64,000 nt of DNA from assembly GCA_028285085.1 (NCBI GenBank), contig JANQQI010000092.1, positions 124,001 through 188,000 of the forward strand. Direction: 5' to 3'. The translations under genes were made by a program, and so were the position numbers. Shown in pieces: positions 37,184-49,026 of the stretch; position 1 is the stretch's first letter; every line of letters starts with the position of its first letter. The DNA is from Saprospiraceae bacterium (GTDB lineage: Bacteria; Bacteroidota; Bacteroidia; Chitinophagales; Saprospiraceae). The notes under the pieces were generated by a model. It was not told where the DNA came from, searched no databases, and saw only the letters and a program-made list of their open reading frames with translations.

Positions 37184-38239
37184 CTAGACTACTCGAATTC
37201 GTGGATCAAGTAATGCATAAAGCAAGTCAACTAAGATATTGACAATCACAAAAATCCCGGCCGTAAAAAGTACAGTTCCTAAAATTAAAGGGATGTCATA
37301 ATCACGAAGTGCTTGGATCGTCAGTAATCCAAGTCCATTATAGTTGAATACACTTTCAACAAAAAAAGCCCCAGCTAAAAGGGCCGCAAACCAACCTGAA
37401 GCAGCCGTCAAAACCGGATTAAGCGCATTACGGAGGCAGTGCTTGATGATAATTACCTGCTTGGCCAACCCTTTGGCTTTGGCGGTGCGCACATAATCCT
37501 GGGATAAGACTTCCAGCATAGCACTTCGGGTGAGCTGGGTAATGATCGCGATCGGGCGAATCCCCAAAGCAATTGCCGGAAGTAGAAGGTTTTTCCAAAA
37601 GTAACGTTCATCACCAAAATCATCCAAGTCAATGAGTGATCCGGTGGTATCTAGCCCGGTCCAACTGTGCCACCAGTAACCAAAAATCAAAGCCAACAAC
37701 ATGGCCGATACGTAACTCGGTAAGGAAATACCAGCAACGGACCCCACAACGGCGGAATGATCGAACCAGGAATGTTGTTTCAGAGCGGCAATTACACCGA
37801 GGATAACGCCGAAAAAAAGTCCTATGCTGATCGCGGCCAGTGCCAGGATTGCAGTCTGAGGGACTTTTTCTCGCAGCATTTCCAGAACAGGACGGCCACT
37901 AGAAAAAGACTCTCGGAGATAGGGCCATTTGACCACAAGCACTTGTTCTCCGAATGGGATGAGGCGGACAAAGTTGTATTTCGCTTGGCTGGCTGGTGTA
38001 TCGGGCATTAGTGCTAAAGGAGAAATATCTCGGAGATACAAGAGCATTTGCACATAGAGTGGCTGATCCAGTCCCAGCTCTTCACGTTTTGCATCCAAGG
38101 TTTCTTGATCAAAACGTTGACCGAAGGTCAGGCGCTCTGGATCGACTGGTGCAAGATAGATGACTGATGAAATAATAAGTACCACGAGCACCAAAACGAC
38201 ACTCCCCTGCAACAAGCGTTTTAGGATATATTTCCACAT
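37184..38239 (-). CDS. DppB-type ABC transporter permease, alone
   Basis: 351 aa. The N-terminus MWKYILKRLLQGSVVLVLVV and six predicted membrane spans match the first permease of dipeptide/oligopeptide importers. The cytoplasmic loop contains DYVRTAKAKGLAKQVIIIKH, the EAA-type motif that contacts the ATPase. No partner permease, ATPase or binding protein is adjacent. It follows glpK by 9 nt, so both are probably on one mRNA. The substrate cannot be assigned. Confidence 0.85.
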   Translation of the reverse strand: MWKYILKRLLQGSVVLVLVVLIISSVIYLAPVDPERLTFGQRFDQETLDAKREELGLDQPLYVQMLLYLRDISPLALMPDTPASQAKYNFVRLIPFGEQVLVVKWPYLRESFSSGRPVLEMLREKVPQTAILALAAISIGLFFGVILGVIAALKQHSWFDHSAVVGSVAGISLPSYVSAMLLALIFGYWWHSWTGLDTTGSLIDLDDFGDERYFWKNLLLPAIALGIRPIAIITQLTRSAMLEVLSQDYVRTAKAKGLAKQVIIIKHCLRNALNPVLTAASGWFAALLAGAFFVESVFNYNGLGLLTIQALRDYDIPLILGTVLFTAGIFVIVNILVDLLYALLDPRIRVV

Positions 38240-38248
38240 GACTGTCGC

Positions 38249-39769
<1,521 letters not shown>

Positions 39770-39770
39770 T

Positions 39771-39778
39771 CAAATATA
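39771..39778 (-). promoter_or_regulatory. -7 promoter element of glpK
   Basis: TATATTTG on the minus strand, a perfect TAnnTTTG match, 26 bp before the start. Confidence 0.55.
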
Positions 39779-39897
39779 GAAATTAATTCCTGATTCAACT
39801 TACCTTCGTGTTGTTTGTTTAAACGGGTATGTTGCAACTGCAGCATAAACGATTTTAAAAAAGTATAAGAGTTGATCTGGGATTTATAAATCAATTG

Positions 39898-41574
39898 ATG
39901 ACTTCCAAACTAACTCTTTATCCAAACTTATCCTTCATGGAATCCACAGATACCACTGTCAGCATGTTGCCAACTATCAATCAACGCGTCGAGCACCTAT
40001 CATTTGATCAAGTTACTGCCTTTTCTACTCGGGATCGCGCCTATGTTAATGCCGATTCTCGCTTGCGTCCTTTTTATAAATATTCAGTGGAATTAGAAGC
40101 ATTTGCTAAGGTCATTGCGGATAAGTCCAAGGAGATGCAAAATCGTGAGCTACTGGTCGAGGTATTGAAAAACCAATACAGTCATTTTGAGGATGCCACT
40201 CCTACTCTACCTCAAATCGAAAGCTTGCGTTCGGAAAAGACATTTACGGTTGTTACCGCTCACCAACCCAGCCTTTTCACCGGACCACTCTATTATATTT
40301 ACAAGATCGTTTCAGCAATTAAACTCACTCAACGACTTAATGATCGTTATCCAGAATATCACTTCGTGCCGGTTTTTGTATCTGGAGGAGAAGACCATGA
40401 TTTCGAAGAAGTTAATCACCTCCATCTTTTCAATCAACGTATCGTATGGGAAAATGAAGAATCTGGTTCAGTTGGGATGATGCAAACAGCGAGTCTTGCT
40501 CCTGTTTTAGCTGAATTGAAAAGTATTCTAGGTGATCGAGAAGATGCGCAGCGGATTTATCAGTTGATTGAGCGAACACATACACGTCATACGCAGTATT
40601 CAGATGCCATTTTAGAGCTGACCCATGAGTTGTTCAAGTCTTATGGATTGGTGGTTTTAAATATGAACGATCGAGGATTAAAAAATGAGTTTAAAGCGAT
40701 CGTAAAAGAGGAAATTACGACTCGATGTTCTGAAGATTTGGTTTTACAAGCATCCCAACAACTGGAAGCGGAAGGATTCAAACCACAAGCTACTCCCAGA
40801 GCAATCAACTTCTTTTACTTGCGCGACCAGATACGCGAACGAATTGTGTGGGAGGAGGGAATTTATAAAGTACTAAATACGGAATTTAGCTTTACGCCCG
40901 AAGCGATGGTTGAAGAGATTGATCAACATCCGGAGCGTTTTAGCCCCAACGTGGTGATGCGTCCGATTTATCAGGAAAAAATTCTCCCAAATTTGGCTTA
41001 CGTTGGCGGTGGTGGTGAAATTGCTTATTGGCTGGAGCGAAAAAGTCAGTTTGCTCATTTCAGGATTAACTTTCCAATGCTAGTCAGACGTGATTCTGTC
41101 CTTTGGGTAGATAAAGGAAGCGTCAAAAAGTTAGCTAAGCTCAATCTAACGATTCCAGATATCTTTGCAGAGGAAGAGACTTTGGTTAAAGCCTACGTTA
41201 AAGAACAGGCAGATACAGAATTAACCCTTGCTCCCCAAAAAGCAGAGCTAGAACAGTTATACGATGGTATTCGAACTATCGCAGAACAGGTGGATCCTAC
41301 TTTAAAAAAGGCCGTTTTGGCGGAATTAGCAAAGCAAACAAAGGTCATTGAGCAACTTGAAGGACGACTCGTCCGAGCCGAAAAGCAGAAACATGAGACC
41401 GCAATTAAACAGATTCGATCTCTAAAGCAAAAGCTTTTTCCAAACAACGGTTTACAAGAACGTTTCGATAACTTCCTGTCCCTCTACGTGCGCAACGGTG
41501 AAGCGGTAATCCCCACCTTACTTGAAACACTCGACCCACTGGATAAGAGCATGAAAGTGATTGTAGAGGAGTAA
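39898..41574 (+). CDS. bshC: Bacillithiol biosynthesis cysteine-adding enzyme BshC
   Basis: 558 aa from the ATG at 39898; the ATG at 39937 is also possible because family similarity starts only near RDRAYVNADSRLRPFYKY. Recognisable BshC blocks are VVTAHQPSLFTGPLYYIYK, VFVSGGEDHDFEEVNHLH and, later, VGGGGEIAYWLERKSQF. A C-terminal coiled coil (KQTKVIEQLEGRLVRAEKQK) matches the family. It adds cysteine to glucosaminyl-malate in the last step of bacillithiol synthesis. bshA and bshB are not in the window. Confidence 0.93.
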   Translation: MTSKLTLYPNLSFMESTDTTVSMLPTINQRVEHLSFDQVTAFSTRDRAYVNADSRLRPFYKYSVELEAFAKVIADKSKEMQNRELLVEVLKNQYSHFEDATPTLPQIESLRSEKTFTVVTAHQPSLFTGPLYYIYKIVSAIKLTQRLNDRYPEYHFVPVFVSGGEDHDFEEVNHLHLFNQRIVWENEESGSVGMMQTASLAPVLAELKSILGDREDAQRIYQLIERTHTRHTQYSDAILELTHELFKSYGLVVLNMNDRGLKNEFKAIVKEEITTRCSEDLVLQASQQLEAEGFKPQATPRAINFFYLRDQIRERIVWEEGIYKVLNTEFSFTPEAMVEEIDQHPERFSPNVVMRPIYQEKILPNLAYVGGGGEIAYWLERKSQFAHFRINFPMLVRRDSVLWVDKGSVKKLAKLNLTIPDIFAEEETLVKAYVKEQADTELTLAPQKAELEQLYDGIRTIAEQVDPTLKKAVLAELAKQTKVIEQLEGRLVRAEKQKHETAIKQIRSLKQKLFPNNGLQERFDNFLSLYVRNGEAVIPTLLETLDPLDKSMKVIVEE

Positions 41575-41639
41575 GCTTGTAAATTGCTCTCTATTAGGAC
41601 GCTATGGTGTAAAACCCAATATTGACCTAGAAAGTTAGA

Positions 41640-42476
41640 CTAGAAAAAGCTCAGTAGATCGTTTACCTTATCCTTTAGATCTTTACGATCGACGATGAAA
41701 TCTAGGAAACCGTGCTCAAGCAAGAACTCTGAGCGCTGAAAGCCCTCCGGTAAATCCTTCTTGATCGTCTCCTTAATGACTCGTGGACCAGCAAAACCGA
41801 TAAGCGCTTCTGGTTCGGCGAAGTTGATATCGCCCAACATCGCAAATGACGCCGTTACGCCTCCTGTGGTTGGATCCGTTAAGAATGAGAAGTATGGCAC
41901 CCCTGCTTTTGAAAGTCTTGACAACTTTGCACTGGTTTTGGCCATCTGCATTAGAGAAAAGGCAGATTCCATCATGCGTGCACCCCCTGATTTGGAGATA
42001 ATCATCAAAGGCGTTTTGGTGTCCAGACAGTAATCAATAGCCAAAGAGATCTTCTGACCGACCACCGAGCCCATAGAACCACCGATAAAGGTGAAATCCA
42101 TGGCTGCAATGACCAACTCACGACGGTTGACTTTGCCAACCGCTACCGAGATTGCATCATCAAGATCAGTCTTTTTGCGGGCCGTTTCTAGCCTTTGCGT
42201 GTAAGGCTTGAGATCAGAAAATTCGAGTATATCTTTCGCAATCAGTTCGGTGAAAAGCTCCGTAAATTTCCCATCAAAAATGAGATCAAAGTAATCGTGT
42301 GAACCGATGCGGATGTGGTAGTTACATTTAGGGCATTTGTGAAAGTTTTCCTTCACTTCTTTCATAGTACTAGCTGCCTTACAGTTAGTACATTTGTACC
42401 ATAAACCGTCAGGCGCCTCCTTTTTGTCTTTGGTCGACGTGATGATACCATCCTTGAGCCTCTTAAACCATCCCAT
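41640..42476 (-). CDS. accD: Acetyl-CoA carboxylase carboxyltransferase, beta subunit
   Basis: 278 aa. A zinc finger with Cys29, Cys32, Cys48 and Cys51 (KCTNCK ... KCPKCN) opens the protein. The crotonase-like body includes ISKSGGARMMESAFSLMQMA and the oxyanion region FLTDPTTGGVTASFA. With AccA it carries out the carboxyl transfer that makes malonyl-CoA. accA is not nearby. Confidence 0.95.
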   Translation of the reverse strand: MGWFKRLKDGIITSTKDKKEAPDGLWYKCTNCKAASTMKEVKENFHKCPKCNYHIRIGSHDYFDLIFDGKFTELFTELIAKDILEFSDLKPYTQRLETARKKTDLDDAISVAVGKVNRRELVIAAMDFTFIGGSMGSVVGQKISLAIDYCLDTKTPLMIISKSGGARMMESAFSLMQMAKTSAKLSRLSKAGVPYFSFLTDPTTGGVTASFAMLGDINFAEPEALIGFAGPRVIKETIKKDLPEGFQRSEFLLEHGFLDFIVDRKDLKDKVNDLLSFF

Positions 42477-42519
42477 TGATAATCAGTTGTTTAGCAAGTT
42501 TTGTGTAGAAAATGCCTTT

Positions 42520-42527
42520 CAAAGTTA
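42520..42527 (-). promoter_or_regulatory. -7 promoter element of accD
   Basis: TAACTTTG on the minus strand, a perfect TAnnTTTG match, 44 bp before the start. Confidence 0.55.
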
Positions 42528-42610
42528 ATAATCAAAGCCAAAAATCCGCTCGCTAGGCTACAATTTTTTTAGAAAACGGCTTTTTTGACCTAATGTCGCA
42601 TTGCCTGCGT

Positions 42611-43642
42611 CTACGAATAGCGATAATTTTGAACCGTTTGCACGAATGTGCGGACGCTGTCTAATGGTGTATCTGGGTACACGCCGTGCCCCAAATTAAC
42701 GATATGCCGTGCATCTAATTTGTTGATCAATTCCAGCGTAGCAGTGCGTACTTGGTCGTGGGCCCCGTAGAGAGCACAGGGATCAAGATTTCCCTGGATG
42801 ACTTGTTGCGTCCCCAGCTGCGCGCGTCCCCAGCTTGGTTCTACGGTCCAATCTAGACCAACGGCCTCGCAGTCAAGCTGCCCAAATTCGGGTAAAGCAA
42901 ACCAAGCGCCTTTGGCAAATACAATCTTAGGCACAGCTTGGATACTTTCGCACATCCGCGAGATATAAGGCAATGCGAATTCTCGATATAAGCTTGGGCT
43001 CAAAATTCCCGCCCATGAATCGAAAATCTGCACAAGATTTACACCGGCTTCAATTTTCTTTTTTAGGTAGGCAATGCTGGTTTCCGTAATCTTATCGAGT
43101 AGCTGATGAGCGGCCTCCGGATGTTGAATCAAAAAACGGCGCGCTTTAGAGAAAGTTTTGCTGCCAGAGCCTTCAACCATATAGGATAATATAGTCCAGG
43201 GCGCACCGCAAAAACCAATCAGCGGTACACGACCCGCCAATTCTCGCTTGGTAATGCGAATGGCTTCGTAGACATAATTAAGCTCATCTGCAGCCGGAGT
43301 ACCGGAAGTTAAGCGTTCAATATCAGTTTGAGAGCTAATCGTATTGGGAAAGAGTGGGCCACGCTTTTCAACCATTTCGTAAGGCAGTCCCATTGCTTCC
43401 GGGATCACCAGAATATCAGAAAAGATGATGGCCGCATCGACATTGAGTTCGTCGACCGGTTGAATGGTGACTTCTGCGGCGAGCTCCGGAGTGCGCACCA
43501 GTTCAATAAAACCAGAAAGTTTGGCGCGCAGTGCGCGGTATTGTGGCAAGATGCGGCCAGCCTGACGCATCAACCATACTGGGGGCCTTTCAACAGTCTC
43601 CCCTCCTATTGTTCTTAAGAGTAAATCGTTTTTGAGTTTCAT
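42611..43642 (-). CDS. hemE: Uroporphyrinogen decarboxylase
   Basis: 343 aa from the ATG at 43642 (MKLKNDLLLR); an upstream in-frame start adds six residues and is less likely. The signature PPVWLMRQAGRILPQYRALR carries the substrate-binding Arg, and IIFSDILVIPEAMG carries the catalytic Asp. GFCGAPWTILSYMVEG and GHGVYPDTPLDSVR complete the TIM barrel. It converts uroporphyrinogen III to coproporphyrinogen III in haem synthesis. Stand-alone gene. Confidence 0.95.
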   Translation of the reverse strand: MKLKNDLLLRTIGGETVERPPVWLMRQAGRILPQYRALRAKLSGFIELVRTPELAAEVTIQPVDELNVDAAIIFSDILVIPEAMGLPYEMVEKRGPLFPNTISSQTDIERLTSGTPAADELNYVYEAIRITKRELAGRVPLIGFCGAPWTILSYMVEGSGSKTFSKARRFLIQHPEAAHQLLDKITETSIAYLKKKIEAGVNLVQIFDSWAGILSPSLYREFALPYISRMCESIQAVPKIVFAKGAWFALPEFGQLDCEAVGLDWTVEPSWGRAQLGTQQVIQGNLDPCALYGAHDQVRTATLELINKLDARHIVNLGHGVYPDTPLDSVRTFVQTVQNYRYS

Positions 43643-43751
43643 GCCGCGAAGATGCAGCAAAAAGTGGAATTATTAGATAGCGATAATGGGCTTGACTTTA
43701 TTTTTACAATTTTATTTTATGAAGAAAATTTCGAATGAGTAAAAATAAATT

Positions 43752-43792
43752 AGAGAACGGCTTAATATGATTTCCATACTAAGCCGTTCTCT
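43752..43792 (-). terminator. Terminator of the second TonB receptor/DUF4249 operon
   Basis: A 13-bp perfect stem, AGAGAACGGCTTA (43752-43764) and TAAGCCGTTCTCT (43780-43792), followed on the minus strand by AT-rich sequence with several T runs. Confidence 0.75.
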
Positions 43793-43817
43793 CCGGTATA
43801 CAAATCAAATTTAGTGC

Positions 43818-44702
43818 CTACAGCTCTATGGTAAAGAGGCTATTAGCCGTCAGAGAAAATAAACCAGAACCATTTTCAATGTTTGAATATAAAATGGCCG
43901 GTTCCGCAAATGGGTTGTCTTTCGAATTTTCGTAAGCCTCTAAGGATATTTCGTATAGGTACCGATCTTCCGTTATCGTCTGAATGAAAACGTGAAATTT
44001 TACCGATTCAAACTGTTCATAATCACCGTAGTTGTAGGCAATCAGTTTGTAGTTATTACCATCAAAAGTGGCATCCTTCATATAGATATAGTTACCACTA
44101 TCCTCCGCCAATGGATCAGTCGATCCCAGTGGTTCATAATTCCTGAATGGCTCATCGCTAGGATCAAATTGTATCTCAGCTTCCATTCCAAAGATGTAAT
44201 AATTCTCTACGCCGCCGGGGTCAGTCCACTCAATCGTAACCTTATTCACCCGATCACCATCTTCTGTAATGGTACCTTCAGCTTCAAACTCAGCATTACT
44301 GATGGGAACGGATTGAGGCATACGTTGCTTAGCCGTTATTGATTCGAAATTCGGAGCACTAACTTCTAAGGTATAGACCGCATTCTCATCTCCTAGAGGT
44401 GTGATGTTATTGAGTTGATAGACAGAGTTGCCAAAATATGGAATCTCGTACAGTAGATTACCATCTTTCAATAGTCGCACTTCAGCATCGGTTACCTCCG
44501 GCGGATCCTCATTCACCAAAATGCCAACTGTACTAGTTACAAATACGTTTATTACTGTGTCGGCCGCGTTTAGGTAGCAACTGACAGCCAAAGTAGGGGT
44601 ATGCTCGGGGACATCAACTTCGACAATTTGTTCGAAAAAATCCTCATCACAGCTGGTTAGTAAGAGTAATGGGAGGAGATAAAATATTTTTAAAATCTTC
44701 AT
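43818..44702 (-). CDS. DUF4249 lipoprotein, second copy
   Basis: 294 aa with a lipobox (LLLLTSC, Cys18). The body has EVDVPEHTPTLAVSCYLNAA early and VENYYIFGMEAEIQF centrally, as in DUF4249. It starts 24 nt after the paired TonB-dependent receptor. It is a distant paralogue of the protein at 33.6 kb. Confidence 0.8.
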   Translation of the reverse strand: MKILKIFYLLPLLLLTSCDEDFFEQIVEVDVPEHTPTLAVSCYLNAADTVINVFVTSTVGILVNEDPPEVTDAEVRLLKDGNLLYEIPYFGNSVYQLNNITPLGDENAVYTLEVSAPNFESITAKQRMPQSVPISNAEFEAEGTITEDGDRVNKVTIEWTDPGGVENYYIFGMEAEIQFDPSDEPFRNYEPLGSTDPLAEDSGNYIYMKDATFDGNNYKLIAYNYGDYEQFESVKFHVFIQTITEDRYLYEISLEAYENSKDNPFAEPAILYSNIENGSGLFSLTANSLFTIEL

Positions 44703-44726
44703 TTTGATATTTTATTAGTGTGAGGA

Positions 44727-47081
44727 TTAGAATTTGAAGCGCCAGCTTACAGATGGAATCACCGGGAATAAGCTAGCTTGTTTAAACACTCGATCACCGT
44801 TATCATTGCGACCAGAATAAATGAAATAAGGATTCTTACGATTGTACACGTTGTAAGCACCAATAACCCACCAACGCTCATATCTTCTCTTCTTTTTATA
44901 AAACTCAATATTGAGATCAAGACGATGATACGCATCCATCCGGAAGCTATTGCGCTCGCCAACGGTCTCAATATTATCGGTATAGTAATCGCCGGAGATG
45001 GGTGATGCAACGATCGGGCTATTGTATCTGTACAAAGGCAAGGTAATCGCATTCCCGGTACCGTAAACCCAAGCGCCGCTCATCGAAATCGTTTTATTGA
45101 ATTGGTGGCTAACCACCACAGAAATATCGTGTCGGCGGTCATATTTAAAAGGGAATGGGTTGCCGTCATTCAATTCATCAAACTGGCGGTTATTCCAGGC
45201 TAGTGTGTATCCAATCCAGCCAGTTGTTCGTCCTTGTTTTTTCTGAAAAAATAATTCCACCCCGTAGGATTCGCCATCTCCTTGGGTGACCTTATCTTGC
45301 CAATCATTTTCCACACCAAGAAAGTCAACCCCCTCTCGGTAGGAAATCACGTTCTTCATCTCTTTGTAATAAGCCTCTATACTGAATTCGTATTGGTCAA
45401 ATAGCGTTTTTGCCACTCCGATGGCAGCCTGCCAGGAAGTTTGAGGCTTGATTCGCTCGGTACTCGGCACCCATAAATCGGTGGGCAAACTCAAGGATTC
45501 GTTTGTCAGCAGATTAATGAACTGGGCCATCGTGCTAAATGATCCTTTCAACGCCAAGTCATTCGGTAATAAGTACCGGAGTCCTAAACGCGGCTGTACG
45601 GAGTAATAGAATTTGCTTTCGTCTCCTAACACACTGAAGCCTGAAGCATGTACGCCCACATTTGCTTTCAAACGTCCCAACTGCATATCATCTTCCAGAT
45701 ATAAGGCATATTCCAGCGAACGGGCTTTACCTGAGCCAAGCACGGTATCAACGTTCACGTCAATTGATCCCAGTTTAAACTGAAATGCGCCAGGATTGTA
45801 GGTGTGATGGGTTACACTTGCTCCGAAACGGACGTAATGATTGGGATTTGGAATATAATCGAAGTCAATCTTAGCGGCGTAGTCCGTGATCCCGGAGATA
45901 TATTTGGCCGAAATTTTATCCAGGTTCTCACCGTATTTATCTTCGATGCCCGCAATAAAATCAAATCGATAGCGACTGTAAGTCAAAGTAGTATTAGCAA
46001 AGAGCTTATTGTTGATCATGTAGTTCCAACGCAAAGCACCTGTGATATTTCCCCAGTCAGTACCATTATCCAATTCAAAATAATCGCCATCAGAATAGGT
46101 CTCCCGAGAATCGATGCCAAAGACATCCTGCCCCAAGTAGGCACTGGCGTAAAGTCGGTGCTTATCATTGAATCGATGATTTACCTTCATGTTCAAATCA
46201 TAAAAATTCAATTTTAAGTCCAACTCCTCCCCTTCTTCTAGCTCAGATTTGATCAATGGACGGGCGATAAGGTCGACATAAGTCCGACGCCCCGAAATGA
46301 TGAAAGAGGTTTTACCTTTATTGATTGGGCCTTCCAGGGTTAGTTTGGAGGTAATCAATCCGATAGAGCCTTCACCGTGGAATTCCTGCATGTTCCCTTC
46401 CTTCATATTAATCTCCAACACCGAAGAGAGTCGGCCTCCAAAACGGGCCGGAAAGCCCCCCTTGGTCAGAGTAACATTCTTGATGGCATCAGCATTGAAC
46501 ACCGAGAAAAAGCCCAATAGGTGAGAGACATTGTAAACCGGTACACCATCCAGTAGAATCAGATTCTGATCAGGACTACCACCACGGACGTAAAGGCCAT
46601 TCTGCCCTTCCCCACCCGACTGCACACCGGGCAGTAACTGTAAAGTTTTCAGAATGTCAACTTCACCAAGCAAGGCGGGCACTTTTTTGATTTGCTCAAC
46701 CGGAATGGTCACTCGACTCATTTGAGTCTCTTCTTCGATCCGATCGATTTTCGTTGCAGAAACTTCCACTGTAGCCAGTTGGATATCTGAATTCATTTTG
46801 ACATTAAAGGTGATGTCTTGATCCAAATACAGTCGAAAAGTTTGCGTTTCATAACCGATGTAGGAGATAGAAAGAACAACGGAGTCTTTTGGAAGAGTAA
46901 GGCTATAAAATCCGTAAGTGTTTGTCACTGCGCCTTTACCACTGACGTAATCATAAATATTGGCGGAGATTAGTTTTTCCCCCGAGGCGCCATCTTCTAT
47001 ATAGCCACTCAGGGTGAATTTGTCTTGTGTCCACCCCAATAACGGCAACAGCAAGCACAGTAGAATTAATTTTGCTTTCAT
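44727..47081 (-). CDS. TonB-dependent receptor, second copy
   Basis: 784 aa: signal peptide, carboxypeptidase-regulatory-like domain (FTLSGYIEDGASGEKLISAN), plug (LPGVQSGGEGQNGLYVRGGS, LILLDGVPVYNVSHLLGFFS) and outer-membrane barrel ending in Phe (IPSVSWRFKF). Organisation and many blocks match the receptor at 34.6 kb, so the two operons arose by duplication, with divergence in the extracellular loops. Substrate unknown. Confidence 0.9.
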   Translation of the reverse strand: MKAKLILLCLLLPLLGWTQDKFTLSGYIEDGASGEKLISANIYDYVSGKGAVTNTYGFYSLTLPKDSVVLSISYIGYETQTFRLYLDQDITFNVKMNSDIQLATVEVSATKIDRIEEETQMSRVTIPVEQIKKVPALLGEVDILKTLQLLPGVQSGGEGQNGLYVRGGSPDQNLILLDGVPVYNVSHLLGFFSVFNADAIKNVTLTKGGFPARFGGRLSSVLEINMKEGNMQEFHGEGSIGLITSKLTLEGPINKGKTSFIISGRRTYVDLIARPLIKSELEEGEELDLKLNFYDLNMKVNHRFNDKHRLYASAYLGQDVFGIDSRETYSDGDYFELDNGTDWGNITGALRWNYMINNKLFANTTLTYSRYRFDFIAGIEDKYGENLDKISAKYISGITDYAAKIDFDYIPNPNHYVRFGASVTHHTYNPGAFQFKLGSIDVNVDTVLGSGKARSLEYALYLEDDMQLGRLKANVGVHASGFSVLGDESKFYYSVQPRLGLRYLLPNDLALKGSFSTMAQFINLLTNESLSLPTDLWVPSTERIKPQTSWQAAIGVAKTLFDQYEFSIEAYYKEMKNVISYREGVDFLGVENDWQDKVTQGDGESYGVELFFQKKQGRTTGWIGYTLAWNNRQFDELNDGNPFPFKYDRRHDISVVVSHQFNKTISMSGAWVYGTGNAITLPLYRYNSPIVASPISGDYYTDNIETVGERNSFRMDAYHRLDLNIEFYKKKRRYERWWVIGAYNVYNRKNPYFIYSGRNDNGDRVFKQASLFPVIPSVSWRFKF

Positions 47082-47176
47082 AGAGTTTATGATTGGTATT
47101 AAAGTGTTTGGTTTGGAAACGAATAATCTTACCTAATTGTATACCACTGATTTTTGTTAAAACGGATTTTTAGGAT

Positions 47177-47208
47177 AAAAAAAAGTACCGAATGAATCCA
47201 TTCGGTAC
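47177..47208 (-). terminator. Terminator of pruA
   Basis: Stem GTACCGAATG (47185-47194) and CATTCGGTAC (47199-47208), 4-nt loop, followed on the minus strand by eight T. Confidence 0.9.
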
Positions 47209-47269
47209 CTATGAACACGATTTTTGTAATCGTAAGTTACGTAAAAGTTGGAGTGAAAACGCGCTTTGT

Positions 47270-48907
47270 CTATTCCGCGTCAGGCTGTAAAAATGGATAA
47301 CGATAGTCCGTAGGTGGAACAAAATTCTCTTTGATAGTGCGCGGAGAAATCCAACGCAACAAATTCAGAATAGAACCTGCTTTATCGTTCGTACCTGATG
47401 CACGACCACCACCAAATGGTTGTTGCCCCACTACTGCTCCGGTGGGTTTGTCGTTGATGTAGAAGTTACCAGCAGCGTGGCGAAGCTTCGCCACGGCTTG
47501 ATTCAGCGCTTCGCGTTTACGAGCAAACACTGCTCCGGTCAAAGCATAAGGTGATGTACTATCCACCAATTCTAAAGCCTCTTCGTATTTATTCTCATCG
47601 TAGACGTAGATCGTCAATACCGGCCCAAAAATTTCTTCTTCCATCGTCAGGAAGTGAGGATCCTCCGTTTCAATGACCGTTGGCTCAATGAAATAGCCAA
47701 CCGATTTATCGTAATTACCACCGGCGATGATTTGTGCTTTATCACTCTTCTTCGCCTGAGCGATGTAGCCGCTAATTTTATCAAAAGCACGCTCATCGAT
47801 CACTGCATTGATAAAATTGGTGAAGTCCTCCGGATTCCCCATCGACATACTTGCCAAATCCTCCTGCAGGTATTTTTTCACATCTGGCCAAAGATTATTG
47901 GGAATATAGGCGCGAGAAGCCGCCGAACATTTTTGACCTTGATATTCGAATGCGCCACGGGCTAGAGCAGTAGCTACTTCTTTCGCATCCGCTGAGTTGT
48001 GGGCAATCACAAAGTCTTTTCCTCCCGTCTCACCTACGATACGGGGATAAGTCCGATATTTTCCAATATTATTACCAATCGTCGACCACAAGGTCTGGAA
48101 TACTTGAGTACTTCCAGTGAAGTGTAAACCTGCAAAATCACGGTGGTTAAAGATGATATCTCCAGAAACTGGTCCATCGGTGTAAATCAAGTTGACCACA
48201 CCATCTGGTAAACCAGCTGCTTCAAGTACTTCCATGATCACCATTGCTGAGAAAATCTGGGTCTCGGCGGGTTTCCATACACATACATTACCCAACATCG
48301 CCGGAGCGCAAGGCAGGTTACCGGCAATTGAAGTAAAGTTAAAAGGCGTAATCGCAAAGATGAAGCCTTCTAAAGCGCGATGCTCCAAGCGGTTCCATAC
48401 GCCAGCTACGCTTTCAGGCTGCTCGGCGTAAATTTGCGTCATGTACTGTACATTGAAGCGGAAAAAGTCGCAAAGCTCAGCGACACAATCAATTTCTGCC
48501 TGGAACACATTCTTCGATTGGCCGAGCATCGTAGCTGCATTCATGCGCGCTCGGTAAGGACCAGCCAGCAAGTCTGCTGCTTTCAAGAAAATCGCTGCGC
48601 GATCTTGCCACCCCATTGCTTCCCAGTCTGCTTTGGCCTTTAGAGCAGCATCAATTGCTTGGTGAACATGACTGCTATCACCTTTGGAGTAATGTCCCAA
48701 CACAAACTTATGATCGTGAGGGGGATTGATAGCAATTTTATTATTGGTAGTGATGTGTTCACCGTTGATGAACATCGGTACGTCGGTTGGATTTGCTTTA
48801 AATTCTGCGATCGCTGCTTTCACAGCAGCACGCTCCGGAGAGCCCGCCGCATAGCTCAAAACGGGTTCGTTGATCGCTACGGGCACTTCAAAGATTGCAT
48901 TGGCCAT
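47270..48907 (-). CDS. pruA: 1-Pyrroline-5-carboxylate (glutamate semialdehyde) dehydrogenase
   Basis: 545 aa. Aldehyde-dehydrogenase features include ITPFNFTSIAGNLPCAPAML, the cofactor region GLHFTGSTQVFQTLWS, the general base in RIVGETGGKDFVI, and the catalytic Cys in GQKCSAASRAYIP. It matches the stand-alone P5CDH form used in proline degradation to glutamate. The proline dehydrogenase partner is not in the window. Confidence 0.93.
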   Translation of the reverse strand: MANAIFEVPVAINEPVLSYAAGSPERAAVKAAIAEFKANPTDVPMFINGEHITTNNKIAINPPHDHKFVLGHYSKGDSSHVHQAIDAALKAKADWEAMGWQDRAAIFLKAADLLAGPYRARMNAATMLGQSKNVFQAEIDCVAELCDFFRFNVQYMTQIYAEQPESVAGVWNRLEHRALEGFIFAITPFNFTSIAGNLPCAPAMLGNVCVWKPAETQIFSAMVIMEVLEAAGLPDGVVNLIYTDGPVSGDIIFNHRDFAGLHFTGSTQVFQTLWSTIGNNIGKYRTYPRIVGETGGKDFVIAHNSADAKEVATALARGAFEYQGQKCSAASRAYIPNNLWPDVKKYLQEDLASMSMGNPEDFTNFINAVIDERAFDKISGYIAQAKKSDKAQIIAGGNYDKSVGYFIEPTVIETEDPHFLTMEEEIFGPVLTIYVYDENKYEEALELVDSTSPYALTGAVFARKREALNQAVAKLRHAAGNFYINDKPTGAVVGQQPFGGGRASGTNDKAGSILNLLRWISPRTIKENFVPPTDYRYPFLQPDAE

Positions 48908-48942
48908 TGGTTGGATTTGCTTTTGGTTGTTAAAAATCGCTG

Positions 48943-48950
48943 CAAAGGTA
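48943..48950 (-). promoter_or_regulatory. -7 promoter element of pruA
   Basis: TACCTTTG on the minus strand, a perfect TAnnTTTG match, 36 bp before the start. Confidence 0.55.
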
Positions 48951-49026
48951 ATCTTTCTATTAGACTTTCCTTCAAAATAGTAATGCTTTTGGATCGTCGG
49001 TCTAAGGACAATTACGCAGGATCCAT